A stretch of DNA of 64,000 bases from Diatrype stigma (taxonomy: Eukaryota; Ascomycota; Sordariomycetes; Xylariales; Diatrypaceae): positions 434,001 through 498,000 of the forward strand of contig JAKJXP020000012.1 of the NCBI GenBank assembly GCA_022225965.2, given 5' to 3'. A model generated the notes under the pieces. It saw only the letters and a program-made list of their open reading frames with translations. It had not been told where the DNA came from and ran no database searches. The translations under genes and the position numbers were made by a program. Positions 15,256 through 26,559 of the stretch are shown one piece after another; position 1 is the first letter of the stretch, and the number at the start of each line of letters is the position of its first letter.

Positions 15256-16458
15256 TCATGTCCGCGCCGGAGCCGACGTGATCTCATCGCCGCCGTCAGG
15301 CACCGACGGCCCTGGCTGTTGGGGAGCAGCCTGTGCGGGAGTCCGTGCGGGCGCCTGGGCGGAAACCGGGGGCGGCGCGTAGAAGCCGGTCAGGTTCTGG
15401 TAGTTATGCTGGGGGATTTGGTACGGCTGCTGCTTGCCGTCATGCGGGGCAGCAGACGCGGGGTTCATGTATGCTTGCTGCTGCTGCTGCGGGTAATACG
15501 GAACCGGGAACATGCCCTGAGGCGGCGGCAGCGGCTGAGCGACGTACGGGGCGCCACCCGGGGCGGCGAAGACGACACCGGCGGGCCTGAGCCGGTTGCG
15601 CTGGTGCGTGTCGATGCAGGCGAGGACGAAGAGGACGAAGTGGGTGATGATGGCAAGGCACCACATGGCGAGCACGGCGCGGAGGCCCGGCGTGTAGGCG
15701 GCGTACGCGTCGGCGTATTCGTCGCAGTAGGAGCTGGACGAGCTGGAGGAGACGGAAGAGGAGCCCCGGTAGGAGCTGATGCTTACGCTGGTGTCGTCGT
15801 CCTCGTCGTTTTCGGCGCAGTATTCCATATGACTCTCTGCCGAGGAGAGCATCAGCAGCGACATGAAGATGCCGAAGACGCAGGCGAGCCAGAAGAGGAG
15901 GTGCATCGCGATGTGCGCGCCCGGGTGGATGCCGCGCCGGGAGGCTTCCGCGCCGGCGGTGCCCTTGCGCTTGAGCGACCGCACGAGGAACGTGATGAGC
16001 TCGGCGATGTTCCACACGATGACGATGATCTGGACCGGCGCCGCGTACAGGGCGAGGCCGACCCCCGGGCCGTAGCTCCGCTTGATGGAGATCGAGAGGG
16101 CTAGGGCTAGGAGGACGACGGCCCAGCAGAGAGATAGGCCGGTCAGCACGAGCTTGGAGATGGTCCAGGTCTGGTTGTAAGGCGGTAGGACTCTGGCGGG
16201 CTGCGCGTACGACGGGTACGGTTGAGGCGGCGCTTGGGGGTGGTATGGCGCGTAGGGCAGCTGCTGATGATGAGGATACGGCTGTGGTAGGGGCTGTTGC
16301 ATAGCTTGTGTGTGTGGTGTTGATTGGCCATTTGACGCTGTCGTCGCCCCTACATCGACACCCCGACTCTGCTCCGTTCTCCCAGTGAGGTCAACGTTGG
16401 GCTTGTTAGGATCCTCGAGCTCCTCGCCTCTCGGTTGCGACATCTCTCCTTGGGACAT
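15256..16458 (-). CDS. Four-transmembrane MARVEL-like membrane protein, function unknown
   Basis: Single exon, 400 residues. The N-terminal tail (about 1-95) is rich in Pro, Gln and Tyr. Four hydrophobic helices follow at about 98-124, 132-159, 181-206 and 258-283. The TM1-TM2 loop is short and basic. The TM3-TM4 loop is long, acidic and Ser-rich (ENDEDDDTS then poly-Ser). The C-terminal tail is again Pro/Gln/Tyr-rich. Four helices with both tails on one side resemble MARVEL-type proteins of fungi. I cannot name an ortholog, so the family link is inferred from topology alone. The helices are encoded in GC-rich sequence with strong codon bias, which supports a real gene. Confidence 0.8.
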   Translation of the reverse strand: MSQGEMSQPRGEELEDPNKPNVDLTGRTEQSRGVDVGATTASNGQSTPHTQAMQQPLPQPYPHHQQLPYAPYHPQAPPQPYPSYAQPARVLPPYNQTWTISKLVLTGLSLCWAVVLLALALSISIKRSYGPGVGLALYAAPVQIIVIVWNIAELITFLVRSLKRKGTAGAEASRRGIHPGAHIAMHLLFWLACVFGIFMSLLMLSSAESHMEYCAENDEDDDTSVSISSYRGSSSVSSSSSSSYCDEYADAYAAYTPGLRAVLAMWCLAIITHFVLFVLACIDTHQRNRLRPAGVVFAAPGGAPYVAQPLPPPQGMFPVPYYPQQQQQAYMNPASAAPHDGKQQPYQIPQHNYQNLTGFYAPPPVSAQAPARTPAQAAPQQPGPSVPDGGDEITSAPART

Positions 16459-17644
16459 TGTCGATGTTATCGTCCCTGTAGGGACTGGGAATCCTTCTGA
16501 ATTTCTCCTGTTCTGATTTTGATAATGGTTTATCCAATGACTGACATGAAGCGACTTCGACTCTTTATTATTATTAGAATTGGTAGATCGATGAACCTCG
16601 GTGTGGTTCGATATAACGAATGTAATTTTATGTAAGCAATCAACGAGCGACGATGGCGTAGGATTAAACGGGAGGAATGGGTGTATGAAGCAATGTAATA
16701 AAGAGACGGGAGGAGACGCTTAAAAGTAACCAACGATGATACATGCTGCCAGTGGCGCAGCTTATAGAGTCTCCTGAAAATTTCATTGTTGCCCCTGTGG
16801 TTGCCTATTGCCCGGCATCGTCAACCGCTTCGAGCTTAGGGAGCCGGAGTGTCAACCAAAGCATCCTAGCAAGGACCAGCCTAGACTAGCCCATCGGAAG
16901 GTCTTAGGCAGGCACTTGAGCCTGGAAGGTCTTCCAAAGAAACCTATTAATAGGTAAACCAGGAACCATTGACTGGCTATAGGCTGTTTATTAAAGAGCC
17001 CCCTATGGTACTATAGGTATGCTCATCGTCGAGGCTATCTATGCCTATGTTCGTACGGAGAGCTATAAGGAGTAAAGAAAACCAGCTATAGATCGTGTTC
17101 TATAGATCATATAGATCATATTCCGGGGGTGGAGGCATGCGATGACAGGATTTATGCATCAATTGAAGCTACCTAGTTATGCTATGTGCGAAGTATCTGT
17201 TCCAGTCCCACTTTAGCTACTTCGCAGTTCGTCCGTTTGTACATACAAGCTACAGTCATACAAGCTACAGTGTCACGCTAAAACCGTCACTAACCCCCGG
17301 CCGTTGCCCATTTAGTTGACAGCCACTGCGTGCACGCAGCACATGTGAGGTCCAGCCGCGTCGCGTTTCGGAGCTTACAACTTGACTTACATACCCAATA
17401 CATACATATAGTACCTACACAACCCAAGGTACCTTCACATTTCAAGCTTGCTTGCCTCGTTTGTAAATTCAGTAAATTACAACTTCAGCCTTGTCTGCAT
17501 ATCTGTAGGTGACTTGACCATCCTGGTTGCTGCTTATAACATCACAGCAACCAGAAACACTCGGGGGGTTGTTCTATGTTGCGATTGTAGCACGCAACTG
17601 TAGCACGTTACTTGGTAGTATCAGCACCTATCCGAATACATGCA
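16459..17644. promoter_or_regulatory. Divergent promoter region between the four-TM gene and orc4
   Basis: 1,186 bp between divergent start codons. It has short local repeats such as ATAGATCATATAGATCATA near 17100-17120 and a CATACAAGCTACAG duplication near 17243-17271. No further gene is seen. Confidence 0.55.
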
Positions 17645-20341
17645 ATGACCAAAGAACCAGCCGAAGGCTCTGGTCGCCCGAAGCGAACTCGACGTCAAGC
17701 TGCGCAGGAGGAACCAACTGCCTCGACTGTCACCGCTGCTCCTGCTGTGAAGAGACGCCGTCTCAACGGTCCCAAACCTACGTCTACGGCGGCGCCACCA
17801 GCACCGGCACCGGCACCAACCCTCGCCTCGAACGGACGCGACACCAACGGCCGGCGGAGTGCTAGGAACAAAACCGCCCAAAAGGAAGGTCAGGATACCA
17901 AATCCATTTACGACCGAATCCCAGGGTCTAGCGAGGATGAGACACGGGAGGAGGCTCCCCCGACGGAGGCGGCTCCAGCGATCAAGTACAGAAAACTAGG
18001 CCTCAGACGTCCTCAGCCTAAGCCTAAGCCTAAGCCTAAGCCTGCGCCGCTGCAGCCAGAAGCCGTATACGAAGTGCCGGACTCCGATGATGAGCTGCAG
18101 GCACCGAAACCAGTTGAGGAATCTGAGGATAGCAAGCAGTTGTCACCTTCGAAGAAAAAAGTAGGCAATGGGCTGTCTCAAAACTTATCGCAGGGAGCTG
18201 AGGGCGAGAGCAAGCCGAAAAGGCGTGGCCGGCCCCCAAAGATCAAAGCGCCGATAGGGGCATCAACTGCTCGTAAGGGCCCTGTTGCTGCACGGCTTGC
18301 AAAGAGCGTGGTAGATACCCAGAAGGAGGCGCCGCAGTTGAAAGGTATCTTGACACCGCAGAAGAAAAAGCTCGGTCGGCCTCGGAAAACCGTCGCATTT
18401 GATGGGGATGTGGCGGCGCAGGAGCGCGAGGTGTTTTTTGAGGACTTGCCGTCCAAGTTGAAAAGCTCAGACAAGGCGAAAAAGAAGCACACCGAAATAC
18501 ACATAGAAGAGGACCAAGCTTCCGACAATGGAGGGAACGAGGATGCGGAGAGTGAAGACGATGAGGTCTGCACCATCTGCTTGAAGCCAGACTCGGAACC
18601 ACCCAACGAGATTATATTCTGCGAAACCTGTGATATGGCCGTCCATCAGGAATGCTATGATGTTCCCGTCATCCCAGAAGGCGACTGGATCTGCAGAAAT
18701 TGTTCACAGGAAGACGTTGTGTCCGGGAGTAAACCGACATCCAAAACACAAGAAGCGATACGAGTTAAGCCCGCGTGTATACCGAAAATCCCAAATTTTG
18801 AGCAACATCTTGATACCATGAAGCGTGTTTTACTGGACCGCTGCGCTGGAAACCGCCGTATAAAGTTGCAGGGGCAGAGCGAGTCTTACGACAAGGCGTT
18901 CCAGCTCGTGGAACAAACCGTGTTGGCCGGCGAGGGAAACTCAATGATGGTTATTGGTGCGCGAGGCTGTGGGAAAACAACTGTATGATCTCTTCCCAAA
19001 GTTGATAACATAATGCTAACCCGATGTTCCAGTTGGTCGATACGATCGTATCTGACCTTGCCGCCGAGCATAGGGATGAGTTCCATGTTGTTCGTCTGAA
19101 TGGCTTCATTCATACCGACGACAAGTTGGCGCTGAAGGATATTTGGCGTCAACTAGGAAGAGAAATGGAGCTCGAGGACGACTTGGTCAACAAGGTATGA
19201 TTTTTCCTCGCTTCATGGTATCCAGGTATTCAGAACTAAATCTAAGGACAATGCAGACAAGTAACTATGCCGATACGATGGCTTCTTTATTGGCTCTATT
19301 ATCCCATCCCGCGGATATCACAGGTGCTGAAGAAGGAATGACCTCTAAATCAGTCATCTTTATCATTGATGAATTTGACCTATTCGCCACCCATGCGCGC
19401 CAGACATTACTATATAACCTATTTGACATTGCCCAGGCTAGGAAGGCACCCATTGCCGTACTTGGCCTAACCACTAGGGTCGATGTGGTCGAAAGCCTGG
19501 AAAAGCGGGTGAAGAGTCGTTTCAGTCACCGATATGTCTATATGTCGGTACCAAAAACCTTACAGGCATACTGGGAAGCTTGTAGGCAAGGCCTTGTAGT
19601 GGACGAAGAAGATCTGAAGCTCGAGGGATTCGACACCCGACTCGAGGGGCTCAGTGAGTTCCATGAATACTGGGCGAGGAAGATTGAGGTACCGTTCCTA
19701 TTCCATCTAGTCCTTAAACCACGTCTCTGGTGATTGAAAATTAACATACACCCCAGGCCCTGCGGAAGACACCCAAATTCGAGGACCATCTGGAATATCT
19801 GTACTATACGTCGAAATCCGTACCGGCATTCCTAACCTCGTGTGTCCTTCCCCTATCCGCACTGTCCACCTCTTCGCTAGACCTCGAGTTCGCCCCATCG
19901 CCTGCTTCTTACGCGCCCCTCGAGCCGCTGGACTCCAGGCACTACCTCCTCTCCGCGCTCTCGGACCTGGAGATGGCGCTGCTCATCTCGGCCGCGCGCC
20001 TGGACATCGTGGCGCACACGGACACGGTCAACTTCGCGATGGCCTACGACGAGTACACGTCGCAGATGGGCAAGCAGAGGGTGCAGTCGGCTGCCGCGTC
20101 GTCGGGCGTCCTGGCCCTCGGCGCCGCGGCCCGGGCTTGGGGCCGCGCCACCGCCGCCGTCGCCTGGGAGCGCCTCGTCTCCCTCGGCCTGCTCATCCCC
20201 GCCGGCATCGGGGGCCGCAGCAACGCCCTCCACGGCGGGCTCGAGGGCAAGATGTGGAAGCTCGACGTCGCCCTCGAGGAGATCCCGCCGGCCGTCGTCG
20301 AGCTGCCGGGTTTCCTCGCCAAGTGGTGCACCCAGATCTGA
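17645..20341 (+). CDS. orc4: Origin recognition complex subunit 4 with AT-hooks and a PHD finger
   Basis: Four exons: 17645-18982, 19033-19194, 19257-19688 and 19757-20341, with introns of 50, 62 and 68 bp. They give 838 residues. The start is the ATG of [10 protein letters not shown]; the open frame extends a little upstream only through a TTG. The N-terminal half is basic and disordered, with a [10 protein letters not shown] repeat and AT-hook cores KRRGRPPK and LGRPRK. A PHD finger follows at about 308-355 ([30 protein letters not shown]). The AAA+ domain starts near 430: Walker [10 protein letters not shown], split just after by intron 1, and Walker [12 protein letters not shown]. The C-terminal winged-helix region ends in AKWCTQI. 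Family role: ATP-dependent origin binding in ORC. The PHD finger suggests direct reading of histone tails (inference). Confidence 0.95.
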
Positions 20342-21501
20342 TTGAATAAGCGCGCCGGGGAAAGCATCTGTATCCACCCCCCCTGTCCCCGAGGCGCTAC
20401 CCTTTGCGTCGAATTAATTCGATATCTGCGGCCCCGTTCTATATATGTGTATATAATCCAAGATATTTTTGACCTCCGACTGGGCCATGGTGAAAGCCGA
20501 TAATAAATCCTGGCGGCTACGTTGCCGGTATTGCCCGGAATGAAAGCTATCCGAAGTCGAGGCTGATCTGATCCGAGAACCAACCGCCGTAGGTCACTCT
20601 GCACTGTTCTATTTCCGGCTCCAGCTCCAGCTCCAGTGTCCCATTCAAAAGTACACGGATGGTCACACCGCCCTTCGGCGCAAGATCCAGCCGTTCGGGG
20701 GTTCTAGGTTCCTAGCCGTCTCCATGCAAGGGGTCTGTCCCAATCCTTCCGCGTAGAGGAATCAATCGCCAATAAACAATAAACGATCTAATCACCAATA
20801 CATTTTGGACCTCCCATCGCGCTAAGTACCTAGGTAGTTAGGTACCGATACTTAGAAACTTAGTTTAGCCTACCTCCCTTGTCACCCCATCGCAACATCA
20901 TCCATCCAGCATCATCCACGGCCAGCAGCCTCCTCGTTAGCAACTGATCCCTCGGGATCAACCAACCAACCTTGCCCGCTTAACTTATCAGCATATATCT
21001 AGACTATGTAGTAATAAACTCAGAAGCTGACACGGGCTCAGCCGCGGCGAAGTGCTTATTTACATAGGCAGTTGCCCCCGAAATAATAAAAGATATCTTC
21101 ACAAACCCAATGACAACTTATACTACATAACTGCCCCTTTCCATCGCATTGCAATCGTGCTATGATCGTTTCGTGATAGGCATTACTCTGCCCACCTACC
21201 GACCTCCTTACCTGATTGAAATTAGTGCATTCTACATACAATTTAGCCGTCCCCAGTCAAGCAGGCTACTGTTCCATTGTTATAGTAGTTAGTTACCTGG
21301 CGTTCGCGCGTGCATTTGTCTCCCAATTAACTACCCACCATAGTATAATTACCTACCTGGGTGGTCGGTCATTTGCCATTGCAAGCAAGTGAAAGAAAGA
21401 GAAACAGGGCACCCATCCTGCCGATCACCGGGTCTCATTGGCGTGCGTGTGCCCGTGTGCCTGCATGCGCATGCAAAAAAACAAACTGAGGTCGAAACAA
21501 G
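20342..21501. other. Intergenic: orc4 3' flank and DUF7053 gene promoter
   Basis: 1,160 bp between two plus-strand genes. It contains CTCCAG repeats near 20620-20635, TAGGTA words at 20825-20850 and ATCATCCA repeats near 20895-20920. No gene or RNA was recognised. Confidence 0.55.
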
Positions 21502-22639
21502 ATGTCGAAGCGAACAGTCTTCACGACGGTGTCGCCGCTGCCGCCGGACGTGAGCCGCGACGCCGTGCTCGCCTTCCTGCACGACCACGAGGCGCTGATC
21601 GACCTGAACCCGCTGGTCATCGAGCGGCACCCGACGGCGGGGCCGCCGCCGCACCTGCTCCCTCAGCACGGGGGCCAGAGGGCAAGCAGCAGCGGCGCTG
21701 CTGTGCCCGCCGCCGCCGACGACAAAGAGGACGACGAGCTGGAGGTCGAGGCCAAGGCTTGCGCCTGGTGGAGCCTGACGGACAAGATCGCCTATGTCCC
21801 GGGCGAGGTCACGTACGCGGCTGCTTTCTACGATTTGCCGGATGGCGTGCAGACTGTACGTATCTAAGCAGAATGTTTCCTTTCTTCTTTTCCGCTGCTG
21901 GAGGTTTCATAGGGGTGGGAGTGTCGTTTCTTTTTCTTTTCTCCTCATTATATCCCTTGTGCTATGCAGCTACGGAATAGGTAGGTAAGTACGTAGGTAA
22001 CTCATCAGATGGTTCGAAAGTTACGTACCTACCTATTTCGTAGCTACATAGAGCCACAGGGGAGATTTATGGGAGAAAAATACAGAACCCCTCCGCGCTG
22101 TCAAATCCCCGTAGAAGAGAGAAAGAAATCTTGTTAAACTCCAGTTGTTCGGTTATAGCACGTCTACGCGCCCCTCGGCACCGACATACGCGAGCGGTGG
22201 AGCCTCGGGGGCACCCTTCCCGGCGAGCCGCCCGTCCCCGTCGAGATCGGCATCGGGGCTCCGGCGCAGGGGCTATATATCCGTGAGGTGCGTACCTAGG
22301 GGGGAGTGTTTGCAGCTGCTTCTCCCCTGTCCCCTCCCCCCTTTCCCCCCATTTTCCATGATATCCATCATACAGGTAGGATGGAAGAGAATAAATAATA
22401 TAGAAGAGCACCGAACCCCTTGAATTATATAAGAAGTCTCTCATGCGATCTTCATTATACTAATCCTCTCTCAGGATATCGATCTCCGCTGCAACTTTCT
22501 CATGACCCCCTTCGTGAAGAAGACGCTCACGAAAGCGCACGGAACCCTCATCGACCGCCTCGTGGAGAGGCTTAGGAAGGACACAGCTGCCGCCGGCGGT
22601 CTCAACCAGAACGCGAGCATACAAAACAGTAGCGTGTAA
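21502..22639 (+). CDS. DUF7053 (START-like fold) domain protein
   Basis: Three exons: 21502-21855, 22159-22287 and 22475-22639, with introns of 303 and 187 bp, the first unusually long for this window. They give 215 residues. The start MSKRTVFTTVSPLP and blocks NPLVIERHP, WWSLTDKIAYVPG, VTYAAAFYDLPDGVQT and FVKKTLTKAHGTLIDRL match the DUF7053 family of filamentous fungi, small proteins thought to have a START/SRPBCC-like fold. No enzyme activity is established. A variable Ala/Ser insert lies between the first and second blocks. Intron 1 contains a strong inverted repeat. The ending (NQNASIQNSSV) is polar and poorly conserved in kind. Confidence 0.82.
21968..22045. repeat. Inverted repeat inside intron 1 of the DUF7053 gene
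   Basis: The 20-nt arms 21968-21987 and 22026-22045 are inverted complements with a single mismatch and a 38-nt loop. They are built on the TAGGTAGGTA word. Transcribed, they would form a stable stem within the 303-nt intron. Confidence 0.8.
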
Positions 22640-23545
22640 CAGCGCCAGCAACAGCAACACGATGAAAGTTATAGCTCATAACAGCGTAGCCCCCGACGTC
22701 TAAGTCAAAAATTCGGTTCCTAGCAAGCAGGCAGGCAGCAGGATCTCAGCATGATGAACGGCACCTTTGCTTTCATATCCACTTACCTATCCGAACATTA
22801 TAGGGGGTTTCGGATTTAGTTCAATGTCTCTGGCGGGACTGAATGGAAGATTTCAAGCCCGACGACACGGCGAAACGTCTCAGTCTGCAAACTGCCGCGG
22901 TTCATGTCTATCTAGCATGAGCTTATGTGTTTGAGATAGTGGGACCTACCTCCTGGGCATCCATTATGCCAAAGGTCTGCCCAGTCAGCCAGCCCCTACC
23001 TATTACATGATGTGCCTTATATTGAGGGCATGGGATATATAATCACTCAACTATATATCTCACCTACGAAACAATAGTGACTCGGCAGCATGGTTTTTAC
23101 ACAAGGACGATGGCGTGAAGAACAGACAGATAAACGTTGCTCCGTGGCATTAGTCGTGACCCCATCCCCTCATCATCCCCCACTCCCTATCAACCACAAT
23201 ATGGTGGAAGGAAGGAAGAACGAATAGGGTAGGATAAGAATACATAAAAACCATCCGAAACATACAAGGAAACCTTCCAATTTCTGTCCCCCTCTAATGA
23301 AGACAATGAAGAGAAGACACCCTAAAAAACTAGGATGTGAAGGAAAAAAGACTTGACCCAAAAGTAAAGGACACGAAATAAAAGTATACAACTCCTGCTT
23401 CTCCAGCCTTCCCTTTCTCGCCCGATGGAGCGTTAGACCATTACGTAGTAGTTAGTAGCAGTAGTATCCCCCCCTATTTGTTTTCAAACAAAACCACCCA
23501 ACCTCAGTCTCCCACATCGCCTACGACATATTTTTCTCCCTCCCT
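22640..23545. other. Convergent 3' intergenic region
   Basis: 906 bp between the ends of the DUF7053 gene and the GPI-protein gene. No gene was recognised; the small open frames have no domain signal. Confidence 0.55.
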
Positions 23546-24265
23546 TCACAGAGCAACAGCAGCCCCCAACGCAGCAGCGGCAACGGCGCCCAGGAGACCA
23601 CCAACCGCGGCCGTGCGGCCCGCGCCGTTGACCGGGACGGCGCCCGTGCTGGTGGGTGCGGGAGCAGCGCCGGACTTGGAGGCGGCGCCCGGCGGCGGCG
23701 GGGGCACGTGGCTCTCCTCCTCGCCCGGCGGCGGCACCACCCCCGGGGGCGCGCCCGTCTCGGTCGGCGGGTACCAGGGCGCCTCGGTGGGAGGGGGCAG
23801 GACGCCGGGCGGGCAGAGCGAGGATGTGATAGTTGGCACGGCCTTTTGTTTTGTTTCTCTCGTTGTCAGCTCCCCTACTTTTTGAACAAAACATATGATG
23901 AGAAGTGGAAGAAAGGGAGGGGGGTAATCGGGGTAGGGAAGGAAATGAAATGACATGAAAAAAGAACTACTCACAGTCGTCAAGGTGCAAGGGCAGTTGG
24001 TCACGACGAGGGTCTCGCCCTCGGTGACGGGGTACTCGCAGTCGTTGAAGGTGAGGGTGGTCTTCTCGACGCAGACGGTCGTCAGCTCGTCCACCACCGT
24101 CACCGTCGACACCGTCGTGTTCCAGTAGGTCCAGACCGACGACTGCGGCACCACCGCCGTGGTCGTGCCGTTCGTCACCGGCGGCACCGTGACGGACTGG
24201 GCGACGGCGGCGCGCGCGGCTGCTAGGGCGCCTAGGGCGAGGAGGCTCTTCTTGTTGCCTGACAT
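23546..24265 (-). CDS. Small GPI-anchored, Cys-containing cell-wall protein (CCG-6-like)
   Basis: Two exons, 24265-23975 and 23842-23546, give 195 residues. The 132-bp intron has GTGAGT and AAAAG borders. A signal peptide (MSGNKKSLLALGALAAARAAVA) is followed by a Thr/Val-rich segment with N-glycosylation sites. The spaced cysteines (LTTVCVEKTTLTFNDCEY, VVTNCPCTLTT, SSLCPPG) form a pattern common to fungal wall proteins such as clock-controlled CCG-6. A Pro/Gly-rich linker leads to a C-terminal Asn-Gly-Ala region and a hydrophobic tail (GGLLGAVAAAALGAAVAL), typical of GPI attachment. The intron is divisible by three and lacks stops. Retaining it would insert 44 largely hydrophobic residues. 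The name CCG-6-like rests on the cysteine pattern only. Confidence 0.78.
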   Translation of the reverse strand: MSGNKKSLLALGALAAARAAVAQSVTVPPVTNGTTTAVVPQSSVWTYWNTTVSTVTVVDELTTVCVEKTTLTFNDCEYPVTEGETLVVTNCPCTLTTVSSSFFMSFHFLPYPDYPPPFLPLLIICFVQKVGELTTRETKQKAVPTITSSLCPPGVLPPPTEAPWYPPTETGAPPGVVPPPGEEESHVPPPPPGAASKSGAAPAPTSTGAVPVNGAGRTAAVGGLLGAVAAAALGAAVAL

Positions 24266-26559
24266 CGTTCTTTTTTCCTTTTTTCTTCTTTTTTTTCAAG
24301 GTCAGTCGGTTTCAAGTCGCCAAACTAAGGTACATAGAAGTGGGGGAAGAAAGGGGGTCGCGCTAAGAGGGATGGGATGGGATTGGATGGGATTGGATGG
24401 TCATGATGTGGAGGAAGAAGGGAGAAGGAAGAAGGGATGAGGGAGGATTCGTGTCTCTACCCTCTTTCCCCCCTTCCCCCTTCTTCTCGTGTGGTTTGGT
24501 TTGGTCTCGTCTCGTCCCGCCACACCGAGGATAGCGAGCACGAGGGATGGGACTCACGTTGTGTGTGTGTCTGTGTTGTGTTGCAAGTGTCGAGCGACAG
24601 AGGCAGGAAAGGGAGAGGAAGAAGGGAAAAGAGGGCAAGCAGGTAAAGGGAGGTTGGGAAACGGGCGTACTGAATATATATCGTCTATTGCCGTTTGCGT
24701 CGAACGAACGAACAACCGAATGAGTGAACGAATGTAGGTTGGTTGGCACAGAGAGATAGAGAGAGAGTGTGTGTGTAAAACTATGTAATGACGATCGATC
24801 CCAAAAAAATCCTGAGAAGAACGGCTGGCCCTTTTTAAGAATGGCACGAAACCCCCAGGATCAACCAGGACGCGCAGCGCAAGCGCGGGCGGAAGAAGGC
24901 AATGCAATTCCAATCCGCGCTCTCACAGGTAAAGCGCGCTCGCTCGCTGCTTTCTTGCTTGCCTGGCCTACATGCCTGCTTGCTTGCCTGCCTGCTTTGG
25001 CTTGCCTGGCTGATCTTGGGGAATCAAATTAGATCAGAGCAGAGCAGATCAGATCGAGCGGGCTCTCGGAGAGGCTTAGAGAGAATCCAACTCCAACATG
25101 CTAATAAGACAGACGATGCCCACCGGCGACCAATGGAAGCGACGAGAGAAGATATGGTCAGACAAAACAAACAAGCCGAGCCGGAATAGTACGTCGTCCA
25201 GCATGCTCAGCAAGACCGCATCTCTTCCTTTCTCTCCCTTCCCCCCTTCGCCCTCCCTGCGGACCCGTTTGCGACTTGCCTCGATCCAGCTCGGAAAAAG
25301 AAATGGCACGACCCAGCCCCCAAAAGTCAGACTCTGTCTAGGGCATTGTCTCTCCATTCCATCCCAATCCCCACGCCATACGTATATAAACATACGCGCA
25401 TATATGATAGCTCCCATCCCTTCATTCGATTCGAGACCGAGCAAGGCATTGGGATGGAGACCTATTTGGATATTTAAAATTAGCAGACTCGACACCGACG
25501 GTGGAGAATTTCGGCTTAAAATAGCGAACATAATAACAAATGATATTATAACCACATGGCATGACACGGCATGGTATGCGCCGAGTTGTTGTGATTGGGA
25601 CCTCTCCCAGCTTCAAGATCACGACGCCACAGCAGACGCGAATAGGTAGGTCAGGTAGGTATGCTGGCGGGCTCGGAAATTGGCTTCTCATATCAGCTGT
25701 GTATTTATTGTATTGTATCGTATGTATGTACAGGTCGCGCTCCTCTCGCTCATCATGCTCGCCGAAAGCATCGTATCTATATCCCGCTTGCTTGCCCGAC
25801 CGTCACCTACGCGTAGCATAGCCCACAGATAGATGGGCATGCTATGCTGGTGTGCAGTAAACCTTTCACCCTCTGCGGTTCCTGCGTTTCATTCCTCCTG
25901 TCCTCCCGTCCCCCTCTCCCCTTCTTTGCAGAAGCGAAAGAGGTCTCGTCTTGTCGGAACTTTTGCAATGCGGGATACTGATGCCCGCCCCCATCGGCCT
26001 TTCAAATGCTAATCAAAGGACTTCGCCCCCTAGTCTACCGCCGTCTGTTGAAATGAAGTTCCGCTTCCCGTGTCAATCATGCTCAGAAGGCAGTAATGAC
26101 GCGAATGTTTTCTTTGCGAATAGTAGACCCCCGCTGCTCGCAGGTCCCTCCCGTATACACATGCCTGCGGTCTCTGCCTGCGGTCTCAGCCCGCATCACC
26201 GAACACACGCTATAGAATTTGCAGATGAACCCAATCGATAATAGATGTTGTTCAGAACGCCGGTCGAGGAGTGTCTTCTATGCTGGTTTATCCTTGCAAC
26301 GCCGCTCGTATAAAAACACAATGGAAGTCTTAGTTGAAAATGAAAGGGATTGTATTAGTTGACCGCCACCGGACACGCCCAAATGGCAAAAGCGCTGGAT
26401 TGTCGAATAGACGATATTGTAGGGAACTAATGTCAGACCTGTCGTGAATGGCTGGAACATTACTGTTGCGAAGAAGCACTGGCCCAGCCTCGGCATGATA
26501 GATGATGCGGTCGCTTGGGGGATGGTCACTTATATGTCGTTCCTTCTTTCTTTTTCTGA
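24266..26559. other. Intergenic: GPI-protein promoter and RGS-gene 3' flank
   Basis: 2.29 kb. The proximal part has long purine or pyrimidine tracts and GGGAT/GGATT tandem words (24370-24400). CTTGCCTG-type repeats lie near 24950-25010. Open frames here are low-complexity and unsupported. Confidence 0.55.
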
